This document shows positions 1 to 7,844 of a stretch of 64,000 nucleotides of DNA, piece after piece. Below the pieces are notes generated by a model. The model had not been told where the DNA came from, ran no database searches, and worked only from the letters and a program-made list of their open reading frames with translations. The DNA is taken from positions 91,781-155,780 of the forward strand of contig CALVBB010000002.1 of assembly GCA_944325705.1 (NCBI GenBank). The letters are read 5' to 3'. Position 1 is the first letter of the stretch; each line of letters begins with the position of its first letter. The DNA is from Candidatus Gastranaerophilales bacterium. GTDB lineage: Bacteria; Cyanobacteriota; Vampirovibrionia; Gastranaerophilales; Gastranaerophilaceae. Position numbers and translations under genes: made by a program.

Positions 1-1
1 A

Positions 2-328
2 AAGTTTATCTGGCAGGAGGGTGACAGAGTCGGCATGGCTACAAATTCAATGGTATCTGAAGGCTGTATTGTGTCCGGCGGAAGTCTTTCAAAATGTGTT
101 CTTTCTCCGAAAGTCAAGGTTAACAGCTATTCACAGATTTACGAAAGTATTCTTATGGAAAATGTAGAGGTAGGCAGATATTCCCGTATTAAAAAAGCGA
201 TAATTGATAAAAATGTTTATATTCCGCCAAATACAAGAATAGGCTACAATCGTGAAGAAGATATAAAACGCGGCTTCCACGTATCACCGAACGGGGTTAC
301 TGTTGTGCCTAAGGGAGCTATTTTATAA
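2..328 (+). CDS. glgC: Glucose-1-phosphate adenylyltransferase, C-terminal part
   Basis: The reading frame is open from base 2, so the gene starts before the window and only about the last 108 residues are present. They form the C-terminal left-handed beta-helix of ADP-glucose pyrophosphorylase, with the family phrases EGCIVSGG, VLSPKVKVNSYS and AIIDKNVYIPPNTRIG. In the complete enzyme this domain carries part of the allosteric site and subunit contacts; the enzyme makes ADP-glucose for glycogen synthesis. The glycogen phosphorylase homologue at 22921-24612 is the only other glucan gene seen here. The identity is clear; catalytic residues lie outside the window. Confidence 0.9.
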   Translation, partial: KFIWQEGDRVGMATNSMVSEGCIVSGGSLSKCVLSPKVKVNSYSQIYESILMENVEVGRYSRIKKAIIDKNVYIPPNTRIGYNREEDIKRGFHVSPNGVTVVPKGAIL

Positions 329-525
329 AATATTTATTGAATTGTCCGATATTTGGGTGTATGATTTTTTAGGCCGAAATAATTATTTTGCTGCCATATT
401 TTAGAATATGTGTAGTAAATAAGGTGTTGCCCCGAATGAATTCCGGATTTGTTAATATTTCTTAAAAATTTCCGGTATCAAGGCAATTTTCAAACTTGAT
501 AATCTTTATAGTATCGGGTAGAAAT

Positions 526-1125
526 ATGGTATCAGTAAGCTCTATTAATTCATGTGTGCACGGTTCGGTATCTGAAAAAATAGGTACCTTTGGCAGGCGC
601 GTGTATAATTCTATCCCTAATACTGTTTTTAAGAAGGATTACTGGATTGATAAGGTTGCTTTGATGGGTAAAAAATGTTCCTCCGCAGAGCAACGCTTAA
701 TTCTGGGTGTTACGGCTCTTGTTACACAGCCGTTTATTGATGCGCATAATAAAAGTGTTGATGAAGAAACACGCAAAGTTTCTGTTGCCCGTACAATAGG
801 AAAAATTATTGCCGGAACACTTACAGGTTTTGCAATTAGAAAGGGCTGTATAAAAGCAATCGGTGCATGGTCGAAAAAAGCAGGCGATGTTGATAAAGCC
901 GGAAATCTTATAAAACTTAATAAACTGAATACTTTCTTTACCCCTAAAGGAAAGCTCGCTAACAATCCTGACGCATTTGAACAGTATAAAAATGCTCTCG
1001 GAACAATTGTTGCGCTTGTTGTAATGATGTTTACAAACTTCTTAATTGATGCGCCGCTTACAAAATTTATCACTAACTTTCTGATTGATGACGGCAAGAA
1101 GCCTGACGGAGGTAAAAAATCATGA
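526..1125 (+). CDS. Hypothetical membrane protein, first of a coupled pair
   Basis: About 199 residues, family not recognised. An upstream TTG at 496 is in frame, but ATG 526 fits better because a possible -10 hexamer (TATAGT, near 508) lies just before it. Hydrophobic stretches lie near residues 65-80, 95-115 and 160-185, separated by lysine-rich segments. The last codons overlap the next gene in ATGA, so translation is coupled. The pattern LG..., a short N-K-S-x-x-E-x-x-K segment, then a second hydrophobic helix, recurs in the next protein, which suggests distant paralogues. Membrane location is inferred; function is unknown. Confidence 0.6.
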   Translation: MVSVSSINSCVHGSVSEKIGTFGRRVYNSIPNTVFKKDYWIDKVALMGKKCSSAEQRLILGVTALVTQPFIDAHNKSVDEETRKVSVARTIGKIIAGTLTGFAIRKGCIKAIGAWSKKAGDVDKAGNLIKLNKLNTFFTPKGKLANNPDAFEQYKNALGTIVALVVMMFTNFLIDAPLTKFITNFLIDDGKKPDGGKKS

Positions 1126-1781
1126 AATCTCCGGCAGCAATGTTTGACGACTTTAAAAACGTAATTTATAAAAAGTACGGTGAAAACCCAGGGAAAATGC
1201 TGGTACACACAGGTGTGCTCGGATGGATACTTTCCTCTCTTGCTCAGGTTGCTGCTGTTGTTTTTAACGATAAAATTTCAAGAGAGCAGAAACTTTTTCT
1301 TATTCCTCAGGAGGCTGCGGATGCTGCTGCTAACATTATATCTTTTTATGTTGTCACTAATTCTGTAAAAGCGGTCGGGTCAAAGCTCGTTAAAACTGGA
1401 AAACTTTCTACCCCGAAAATTCTTGCCTATCTTGAAAAAACAGGTATTCCGGTAAAATCTAAAAGGGGAATTAAAAGTCCTGTTGGCAAATGGGATTTTG
1501 ATATTACTAAACTTGCTAATTTTGATGAAATTGCAGACCATTTTAAACCGTTTAAAAACGGAGTAGATGTCGGTGCAAGTCTTGTCGGCTCTATAATTTC
1601 TTCAAACATTATTACGCCGATCATAAGAAACGAGTATGCAGCAAAACAGCAAAAAAATGCACTTGCTAAAATGAAATCACGGCAAATGAAGCATCTGGAA
1701 GCCCCGCGCGGAATTTCGCTGGAACAGTACCAGAGCAGGGCGTCTGCTAGATTCGGCAGTGCTGACGGGTTAAAAATTTAG
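1122..1781 (+). CDS. Hypothetical membrane protein, second of a coupled pair
   Basis: 219 residues, starting in the ATGA overlap with the preceding gene, with AGGAGG-like GGAGGT about 10 bases upstream inside that gene. Hydrophobic segments lie near residues 30-50, 65-85 and 149-168. A lysine/arginine-rich tail follows and the end is polar. Its end overlaps, tail to tail, the end of the anti-sigma gene on the other strand by 12 bases. No enzyme motif is visible. The coupled arrangement suggests the two proteins act together, perhaps as a membrane complex. Confidence 0.6.
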   Translation: MKSPAAMFDDFKNVIYKKYGENPGKMLVHTGVLGWILSSLAQVAAVVFNDKISREQKLFLIPQEAADAAANIISFYVVTNSVKAVGSKLVKTGKLSTPKILAYLEKTGIPVKSKRGIKSPVGKWDFDITKLANFDEIADHFKPFKNGVDVGASLVGSIISSNIITPIIRNEYAAKQQKNALAKMKSRQMKHLEAPRGISLEQYQSRASARFGSADGLKI

Positions 1782-2321
1782 CATATTTAGTAGCCCGATA
1801 AGCATAACAAGCATAAGGCAGGCAAATATTCCCATAAGTTTATAAAATTGAGGAATTTTATCAGCTTCCTTACTCAGATATAGCTTTTCAAGCGTTTTTT
1901 TTGAATAATCCTGCTTTAATTCATTTTTAGTTTTATTAAAAGAACTCTGTAAAAGCTGTTTGAATGCGTAAATGTTTTCAAGATCTCTTCTTGCAAGCGG
2001 GTTTGAAATTGCAATTTTTTTTATTTTAATGTTTTCCATGTCGCTTAATTCGTTATCAATGTAGGCAGATAGGTTTGCTTTGAAAGTTTCATACTGCGGC
2101 GTTTCATAAATAGTTTCATCCGGTTCAATCTCATCAGAAGAAATTTTTAATTTAATAGCGCTGAAATTTTCAAGAATTTTTTGCAGCTTTTTGTATTTTT
2201 CCATACATTTCGGGCAGATTGCCAGATGTTCCTGTATCTGTCTGCTGAGTTTTGTGCTTAGTTTGTTTTCTATATAAAAGGTTAAAAGTGTGACAACCTG
2301 ATTACAGGTGAGTTCGTGCAT
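1770..2321 (-). CDS. Anti-sigma factor, zinc-finger type
   Basis: 183 residues. The N-terminal zinc-binding anti-sigma domain shows H32-x3-C36-x2-C39, with another cysteine at position 6. The middle is charged and helical, and one membrane helix lies near residues 160-180 at the C terminus. Such proteins hold an ECF sigma factor inactive at the membrane until a signal arrives. The start has an excellent ribosome binding site (AAGGAGGT). The gene lies 10 bases downstream of the sigma-factor gene on the same strand, the usual sigma/anti-sigma order. A second short acidic segment (YIDNELSD, near residue 88) resembles a repeated half of the domain without the metal ligands. Confidence 0.85.
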   Translation of the reverse strand: MHELTCNQVVTLLTFYIENKLSTKLSRQIQEHLAICPKCMEKYKKLQKILENFSAIKLKISSDEIEPDETIYETPQYETFKANLSAYIDNELSDMENIKIKKIAISNPLARRDLENIYAFKQLLQSSFNKTKNELKQDYSKKTLEKLYLSKEADKIPQFYKLMGIFACLMLVMLIGLLNMLNF

Positions 2322-2331
2322 TAATACCTCC

Positions 2332-2931
2332 TTAAATATAAGCTTTTAGTCCGTCCTGAAGCTTCACTCGGGCTCGTGAAATACGTGATTTAACTGTTCC
2401 GACGCTTGCGTTGGTGGCTTCTGCAATTTCTTCATAGCTGAGACCCTGAAGTTCCCTTAGCACAATTGCAATTCTGAATTGTTCAGGCAACTCTCTTATC
2501 GCCTGTTTGATAAATCTTTCCATTTCGTTTGAAATACATTTTTCAGGCGGTTTGCATTTTGGATCCTGAAGAATTGATTTTATTGAAAACTGAGTTTCTT
2601 CATCCTGCTCTTCATCCATAGATACGGTTTCGGGTTTTCTTGAAGTGCGTCTTAGTTCATCATAAAAGAGGTTTGTGACTATCTGGTTGAGCCAGCCCTT
2701 AAAATGTTTGGGATTTTTCAGGCTATGAATGTTTCGTGCAAGCCTCAATAGGGCTTCCTGGGTTAAGTCGGCAACATTTTCACGTTTGTTTGTGAGATAG
2801 GAAAATGTTGCAAAAATATTTTTTTGTTCTCTTTTTATAAGTTCTTCAAGCGCTTTAAAATCGTTCTGCTGTGAGAGCACAACGAGTTCTTCCAAATTCA
2901 TCTTGCGGTATTGCAGCTTATTAGAGGACAT
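2332..2931 (-). CDS. ECF-type RNA polymerase sigma factor
   Basis: 199 residues, typical length for sigma-70 extracytoplasmic-function factors. Region 2 lies around residues 25-95, including DLTQEALLRLARN and the -10 recognition helix with FKGWLNQIVTNLFYDELRR. An acidic linker follows. Region 4 lies at about 135-195, with LPEQFRIAIVLRELQGLSYEEIA and the helix-turn-helix NASVGTVKSRISRARVKL. ATG 2931 is preferred over GTG 2934 because AAGGAG lies at good spacing. That ribosome binding site is buried in a perfect hairpin (2940-2960). The anti-sigma gene follows at once, so the pair probably forms one signal-responsive operon; target genes cannot be seen. Confidence 0.93.
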   Translation of the reverse strand: MSSNKLQYRKMNLEELVVLSQQNDFKALEELIKREQKNIFATFSYLTNKRENVADLTQEALLRLARNIHSLKNPKHFKGWLNQIVTNLFYDELRRTSRKPETVSMDEEQDEETQFSIKSILQDPKCKPPEKCISNEMERFIKQAIRELPEQFRIAIVLRELQGLSYEEIAEATNASVGTVKSRISRARVKLQDGLKAYI

Positions 2932-2939
2932 CACAAATC

Positions 2940-2960
2940 TCCTTACTTAAATAGTAAGGA
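2940..2960 (-). promoter_or_regulatory. Hairpin masking the sigma-factor ribosome binding site
   Basis: In the sigma-factor leader an 8-bp perfect stem (TCCTTACT / AGTAAGGA, loop ATTTA) sits directly upstream of the ATG at 2931. Its 3' arm contains AAGGA of the Shine-Dalgarno sequence, so ribosomes could bind only when the stem opens. Thermosensor-like or factor-dependent control is an inference. Confidence 0.55.
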
Positions 2961-3031
2961 ATTTTTGATATAAATTGTTTATTCTAAACTATACCTTAAG
3001 CGGGCTATATTATGTTTTGAAACATTATAAT

Positions 3032-4273
3032 TTATTCAGTGCTTATGTGGCCTCTTAGTGCGGTATAAGCTGCAACATAAGGGGATGCAAGGTAAATAAA
3101 TCCGTTTACGTTGCCCATTCTGCCCTGAAAGTTTCTATTTTGAGTAGCAAGGCATACTTCTCCATCAGCGAGGGTTCCTGCATGAACCCCGACGCACGGC
3201 CCGCAGCCAGGAGGAAGAATTGTCGCATTAGCTTCTACAAATATTTTTATTAAACCTTCATCCAGAGCCTGCAGGTAGACATCTTTTGAAGCCGGACAGA
3301 TAAGCATTCTGACTCCTTCGTGAACTTTTCTGTCTTCCAGAATTTCAGCCACAATCCGTAAATCTTCAATACGTCCGTTTGTGCAGGTTCCGACAAACAC
3401 CTGATCAACTTTTACATCTTTCAAGTCTTTTGCAGGTTTTGTGTTATCAACGGTGTGAGGGCAAGAAACAGTATGCTCTATATCTTCCGCGTTAATTTTT
3501 ATAACACGTTCATAAACTGCATCGCTGTCCGGTGATATTGCTCTAAATTTATCTTCTCTGCCTCTTGATTTTAAATAAGCTTTTGTTTTGTCATCAGATG
3601 AGAAAAGGCCTGCCTTTGCACCGGCTTCAACCGCCATATTTGCAAGTGTGAAGCGTTCGGACATTGTCATATTATCAATTGTATCCCCGCAAAATTCCAG
3701 CGCTTTATAAGTTGCCCCGTCTGCTCCTATCATTCCAATCAAATGCAGCATTAAATCTTTTGAGCAAATGCCAGGTTTAAATTTGCCGGTAACTTCAATT
3801 TTAAAAGTTGCAGGAACCTTTAGCCATGTTTTTCCGAGTGCCATAGCAACCGCAATATCGGTTGACCCCATGCCTGTTGCAAAAGCACCGAGAGCCCCGG
3901 AGGTGCAGGTGTGAGAATCGGCCCCGACAAGGATTTCTCCGGGATTTACAAAAGTTTCCACCAATCTCTGATGGCAAACTCCTGCTCCTACGTCTGATAA
4001 TACAGCGCCGTATTCTTTAGAAAATTCTCTTAAAACTGTGTGTGTATTTGAAAGTTCTTTTCTCGGACTCGGTGAAGCGTGGTCAATAAAGAGAATGCTC
4101 CTTTGAGGATTTTTAAGCCGCGGAATGCCAAGCTTTTTAAATTCCTGAACCATTAATGGCCCTGTTCCGTCCTGCACTGCTGTAACGTCAACATCAGCAA
4201 TAACAAGTTCCCCTGCTTTTACGGTATGTCCCGCATGTTCGGATATAATTTTTTCAGCTAAAGTCATTCCCAT
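3032..4273 (-). CDS. leuC: 3-isopropylmalate dehydratase large subunit
   Basis: 413 residues, the shorter LeuC/homoaconitase class. With LeuD it isomerises 2-isopropylmalate to 3-isopropylmalate in leucine synthesis. The aconitase-type motifs are present: DHASPSPRK, GADSHTCTSGALG, FVGTCTNGR, and PPGCGPCVG with the last two [4Fe-4S] cysteines. The start is ATG 4273, with AAGGAG upstream. The partner leuD lies far away at 50204-50698 and an acyl-synthase homologue at 7844-9154, so the leucine genes are dispersed. A homoaconitase-like or broad substrate role cannot be excluded from sequence. Confidence 0.9.
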   Translation of the reverse strand: MGMTLAEKIISEHAGHTVKAGELVIADVDVTAVQDGTGPLMVQEFKKLGIPRLKNPQRSILFIDHASPSPRKELSNTHTVLREFSKEYGAVLSDVGAGVCHQRLVETFVNPGEILVGADSHTCTSGALGAFATGMGSTDIAVAMALGKTWLKVPATFKIEVTGKFKPGICSKDLMLHLIGMIGADGATYKALEFCGDTIDNMTMSERFTLANMAVEAGAKAGLFSSDDKTKAYLKSRGREDKFRAISPDSDAVYERVIKINAEDIEHTVSCPHTVDNTKPAKDLKDVKVDQVFVGTCTNGRIEDLRIVAEILEDRKVHEGVRMLICPASKDVYLQALDEGLIKIFVEANATILPPGCGPCVGVHAGTLADGEVCLATQNRNFQGRMGNVNGFIYLASPYVAAYTALRGHISTE

Positions 4274-4323
4274 AAGTTTTTCTCCTTATTTGTTTTTTCT
4301 TAATTTTAGCATAAAAAACCGGT

Positions 4324-5106
4324 TTATTTATTTTTCCCGAGAAAATCCTGCCAGTAATTGCCCTCCCCCTGCGGGTTAACATTTTGAATTGCATAATATG
4401 CGCATGCTGCTTGATTTCGAACATTTGATGTACTTTTACAGTATGATTTTCCGGTAACAAAGAAATTAGCTGAAGTAGCATCTGTTATAGTACTGTTCTC
4501 AGGGTTATCCTTGTGAGGCTGTCCCATAGGATATACATAGCCGTCTGTTGTAAAATAAAATATGTGTATGTCGTATCCGTATTTGTTCGGCCTTTTCATC
4601 CCGTTTATATCAACACAGACAACAGGCCCATCGTTGCCGGATGCTACTTTATCGCCGACAAATGAATAAATTCTTCCTCCGCCTTCAGAATAAAAACCGG
4701 AATCGTCACATGGCCCCATTTTTAATTTGCTGCCGTTCATTGTATAAATGTCATATCCTACGCTTTTTACGTTTCCTTCTTCATCCTGTGATTTAAATTT
4801 TGTGTCATCTATTAGTTTTGCGCCTTTAAAGTATACCATTATTTTCGGAATTAAAATAGATGCACTATTTGTAGATGAAATCCATGGGATTGATGAAGCA
4901 TATTCAGATACACTTATGCCGTAATCCTTTTTAAACATCTGTGCAACCTGATTTAGTTCTGCGTAAACTTTTTTAAACTGTGTTTCAAGTTCTTTGCTCT
5001 GTGTCCGATTTATTACTGCAGGAAGGGTCATTGCAGCTACAATCCCGATAATGCCAAGTGTAATAAGCACCTCTGCCAGTGTGAACCCCACTGTTTTATT
5101 CTGCAT
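4324..5106 (-). CDS. Type IV pilin-like / pseudopilin protein
   Basis: 260 residues. It begins with a short leader (MQNKTVG) and the prepilin signature FTLAEVLITLGIIGIVAAMTLP: a glycine before the cleavage site, F+1, E+5, then about 20 hydrophobic residues. After cleavage the helix anchors the protein or packs into a pilus or secretion pseudopilus. The rest is a soluble Cys-containing globular domain. GGAAAGGAG precedes the ATG. A second, broken relative is at 58094-58676. No assembly genes are in the window, so its filament is unknown. Confidence 0.85.
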   Translation of the reverse strand: MQNKTVGFTLAEVLITLGIIGIVAAMTLPAVINRTQSKELETQFKKVYAELNQVAQMFKKDYGISVSEYASSIPWISSTNSASILIPKIMVYFKGAKLIDDTKFKSQDEEGNVKSVGYDIYTMNGSKLKMGPCDDSGFYSEGGGRIYSFVGDKVASGNDGPVVCVDINGMKRPNKYGYDIHIFYFTTDGYVYPMGQPHKDNPENSTITDATSANFFVTGKSYCKSTSNVRNQAACAYYAIQNVNPQGEGNYWQDFLGKNK

Positions 5107-5181
5107 AGCGTTCTCCTTTCCGTTTATTTTGTAAGGTGTTATCTTACATATTTAATTATATTATTGTTGCAATATATAAAT

Positions 5182-5391
5182 ATGTCAAGACTTTTATCAC
5201 TCGGGGTGAATATAAAAAACTTTCGCAAAGCTAAAAAGCTTTCGCAGAACCAGCTTGCTGAAATGATTGATTTGTCCAGAGAGCATCTTGCCTGCATTGA
5301 AACAGGAAAGGAATTTATAAGTTTGAGAAAATTATTTCTTATTGCAGATGTTCTCGGTGTTCCGGTGAAAGAATTTGTTAATTTTGATTAG
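5182..5391 (+). CDS. Small XRE-family helix-turn-helix regulator
   Basis: 69 residues from ATG 5182; two in-frame TTG codons at 5164 and 5167 are alternatives. Nearly the whole protein is one Cro/C1-type domain: IKNFRKAKKLSQNQLAEMI, the recognition helix SREHLACIETGKEF, then SLRKLFLIADVLGVPVKEF. It probably binds DNA as a dimer. It is divergent from the pilin-like gene, with only 75 bases between the starts, so it may control that promoter; this is inferred from position. Confidence 0.8.
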   Translation: MSRLLSLGVNIKNFRKAKKLSQNQLAEMIDLSREHLACIETGKEFISLRKLFLIADVLGVPVKEFVNFD

Positions 5392-5451
5392 TTTTCTGCG
5401 CAAAAAATTTTTTTCTCTGTTTTTATGTTTTCTACAAGGAGAAATTTCATA

Positions 5452-5742
5452 ATGCTGATTGGAAAAATAAGTAGCTTTGTCCCATTTAAAGGATTTGATT
5501 ATTCTTTTGACAGACCTGCTGTGCCGGAGCGTCATGTGTACGATGAAGAACTTGGAAAACCTAATGTTTTCAGGGATGAAGAACTTTTTGATGATGAAGA
5601 AGATGTTATTGTTTTCTGTAAAGAAACATTCCCGCAGGATTATAAAAAAGTTGTAAAGTCGCTAGTTATTAAAGATGCAAATAACAATCAAATATTTTTA
5701 AGGGATGAGTTTAAAGCCGCAAAAGATACAGGAAAAATATAA
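5452..5742 (+). CDS. Small acidic protein with N-terminal tag
   Basis: 96 residues, family not recognised. ATG 5452 is chosen over upstream starts because AAGGAG lies nine bases before it. The protein begins MLIGKISSFVPFKGF, which fits the short N-terminal F-x-G tag seen in several other proteins of this window. It is strongly acidic in the middle (a DEELFDDEEDV stretch), with no membrane segment or cysteine pair. It stands 60 bases after the small regulator. Confidence 0.6.
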   Translation: MLIGKISSFVPFKGFDYSFDRPAVPERHVYDEELGKPNVFRDEELFDDEEDVIVFCKETFPQDYKKVVKSLVIKDANNNQIFLRDEFKAAKDTGKI

Positions 5743-5778
5743 ATCATCATTGAACTTTTTGTGTGGGGGCAATCAGGT

Positions 5779-7299
5779 TTACCCGAAGATTTTGAAGCTT
5801 GATTCAACATTTTTTTCAATGATTTTTTGAACTGCATCAATTTCAGTTGATATTGCATCCTGCTCTGTATCAAGCTGTTTCAGTCTGAGTTCAAGGTTTT
5901 TGTCCTCACACTGGGTAATTTCTATTTTGTTATTTATATCTTCAATTGCTTTGTCGTAACAGGTTTTGTCATACTCATACTGATTCATAGCGTCATTGTA
6001 AGCATCCTGATCAGTTGATGTTTCTGTGGTAAGTGCATAAGTTACCTCATCTTCGGTACCCGGATTTAATGTTATATTAATATATCTGCCCGAGGTATCC
6101 TGCTCAAGTTTTGCAATCACACCTTTAATTTCTGTTGTTTCTCTTTCCGAGCCGGTTGTGTAGCACGGAATAAATGACATGCTGCCATCGGTTGATTCTT
6201 TATAAATAGCCTTTTCAAGATCATCAGCCCTGTAAAAATACGGAACCCATTCCCCGCTTGTAGTATTTTGAATATATCTTACCATCCAGGCACCGGCGCC
6301 GTATTTGTCGGTAAGCATATTAATGTATTGTTTTTCCTGTTCTTCAAGTTTGTTAAGCTGTTCGGTCGTCAAACTTGAAAGGTATTTGTCATTACCTGTG
6401 TATTTAGTGATTAATCCATTGCCATCGCGTTCAGCGTCCTCAATATTGCCAAGTGTGCGTAATTTGTCTGCGCCTACATAATAGCTGTCTGATGAATTCC
6501 CAAAGCTGTTAATAAGTGTGAGAACCTGATTTCTCAGGTAATCCTTTCTTGCCTGTGGAACATTATTCCCTCTGTCTGCAGGACAGGTTAATGGTTTGGT
6601 TGCATCGACATTTTCACCGCTTGTATCTTTTAAAAATTCATAAAGAAGGTCTACGATTTTTTGCTGTTCCTCTGTACCTGCAAGTTCTGCGCTGATTTGA
6701 TCCATAAGAATTCTGTTTCCGCTGGATCCTCCTGATACTGTATTCCACCAGCGCGAGTTAAGATAACTGGTACCGCCCCCGTAGCCGTAAGGATAAATTG
6801 TTAACTTGTTTCCGTCAGAGGTTGTATAGTCGCCGGCTTCAAGCATGTGGGTTAATGTATGTGCGAAGTGTGCTGCATCATAGCTGTTAACTGCTGATGT
6901 ATAGCAGCCTCCGTTTGTACCTGTTAAAAACTGTTCATAAAGTTCTCTGTTAATCGGGGTTTTGGTTAATCTGGTTACTATATGAGAAGTTGTCGCCACA
7001 ACTGTATTATCATTCCGGCAGTTTCTGGTGTAAGAAATCATGTAATTACCGTTGCCCTGTGCAATTAGAGAGGTAATATTATTTGAAAGTGCACCGTCAG
7101 TAAATGTATAAACTGTTTTCGTATAATCTTCTACCGATGGAGGAACTGGGACACTCATACCAAGGAGCTGGTTGTAATAATTGGCAGACTGATTTGAAAG
7201 GGTAGTGCGCTGCTGGTTAATCTGCTGCCCTTCGTATTCAACATTTGTTTTTCTTGCAGTCAGCCCGAGAAAACGAGCCTGCGATGCTGCCATTCCCAT
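5779..7299 (-). CDS. MGMAAS-family protein, long paralogue
   Basis: 506 residues. The first 48 residues are identical to those of the paralogue at 21623-22714, and the last ~120 are nearly identical, ending in heptad-like helices (LELRLKQLDTEQDAISTEID) and a final FG. Between them this copy has about 145 extra residues with glycine/tyrosine-rich loops and six cysteines; the other copy has none. There is no signal peptide. Fixed helical ends around a variable middle are the architecture of flagellin, hook and similar filament proteins, so a secreted structural role is plausible but unproven. An AAAGGGA site precedes ATG 7299. Confidence 0.75.
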   Translation of the reverse strand: MGMAASQARFLGLTARKTNVEYEGQQINQQRTTLSNQSANYYNQLLGMSVPVPPSVEDYTKTVYTFTDGALSNNITSLIAQGNGNYMISYTRNCRNDNTVVATTSHIVTRLTKTPINRELYEQFLTGTNGGCYTSAVNSYDAAHFAHTLTHMLEAGDYTTSDGNKLTIYPYGYGGGTSYLNSRWWNTVSGGSSGNRILMDQISAELAGTEEQQKIVDLLYEFLKDTSGENVDATKPLTCPADRGNNVPQARKDYLRNQVLTLINSFGNSSDSYYVGADKLRTLGNIEDAERDGNGLITKYTGNDKYLSSLTTEQLNKLEEQEKQYINMLTDKYGAGAWMVRYIQNTTSGEWVPYFYRADDLEKAIYKESTDGSMSFIPCYTTGSERETTEIKGVIAKLEQDTSGRYINITLNPGTEDEVTYALTTETSTDQDAYNDAMNQYEYDKTCYDKAIEDINNKIEITQCEDKNLELRLKQLDTEQDAISTEIDAVQKIIEKNVESSFKIFG

Positions 7300-7382
7300 T
7301 GCCAGAATTCCCTTTATGATTTCCCGTTACTGTAGACGGCAAAATGGTGTGAAAACTTTAAAAACGTTACAAAAATTCATAT

Positions 7383-7844
7383 TTAGCAGACATCAACCCA
7401 GTCAGATGCGCATGAAAGCTCCTGAAGTTCCTGACATGTAAGTTTTATGGCCGAATTTCCGCTTCCGCAGGCAGGATATATTGTATCAAATCTTTTTAGA
7501 GATATATCCAAATAAATTTTTACGTTTGTATTTTCAATTGCAAACGGGCAGACGCCGCCGATTGCGTGTCCTGTAAATTCTACTACTTCATCGGGTGACA
7601 GCATTTTTGCTTTAATTCCGAAAACCGTCTTAAATTTTTTGTTATTAATCCTTGCATCGCCTGCCGTTACAACAAGAATTGCACCGTCAGGTGTTTTAAA
7701 CGAAAGGGTTTTGGCAATTCTTGCAGCTTCAACCCCAAGCGCTTCTGCCGCAAGTGCTACGGTTGCACTCGATTGGGAAAGTTCGATTATATCTTTATCT
7801 TTATTAAATTTTTTCAGATACGCTTTTACGCTTTCTAATGTCAT
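7383..7844 (-). CDS. YbaK/EbsC-family aminoacyl-tRNA deacylase
   Basis: 153 residues covering the complete YbaK/prolyl-tRNA-synthetase-associated domain. Family marks include AKTLSFKTPDGAILVVTAGDARIN with the lysine of the binding pocket, and GHAIGGVCPFAI in the substrate-gating loop. Relatives remove wrongly attached amino acids from tRNA (for example Cys-tRNAPro); which tRNA is used here cannot be told. Its ATG overlaps the stop of the acyl-synthase gene in TAATG, so the two are translated together, although no metabolic link is obvious. Confidence 0.85.
   Translation of the reverse strand: MTLESVKAYLKKFNKDKDIIELSQSSATVALAAEALGVEAARIAKTLSFKTPDGAILVVTAGDARINNKKFKTVFGIKAKMLSPDEVVEFTGHAIGGVCPFAIENTNVKIYLDISLKRFDTIYPACGSGNSAIKLTCQELQELSCASDWVDVC

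Noticed and set aside
639..1208. Long open frame antisense to the two membrane genes
   Set aside because: Shadow of real genes: no start signals, Cys/Phe-rich composition, and the plus-strand genes are coupled by ATGA.
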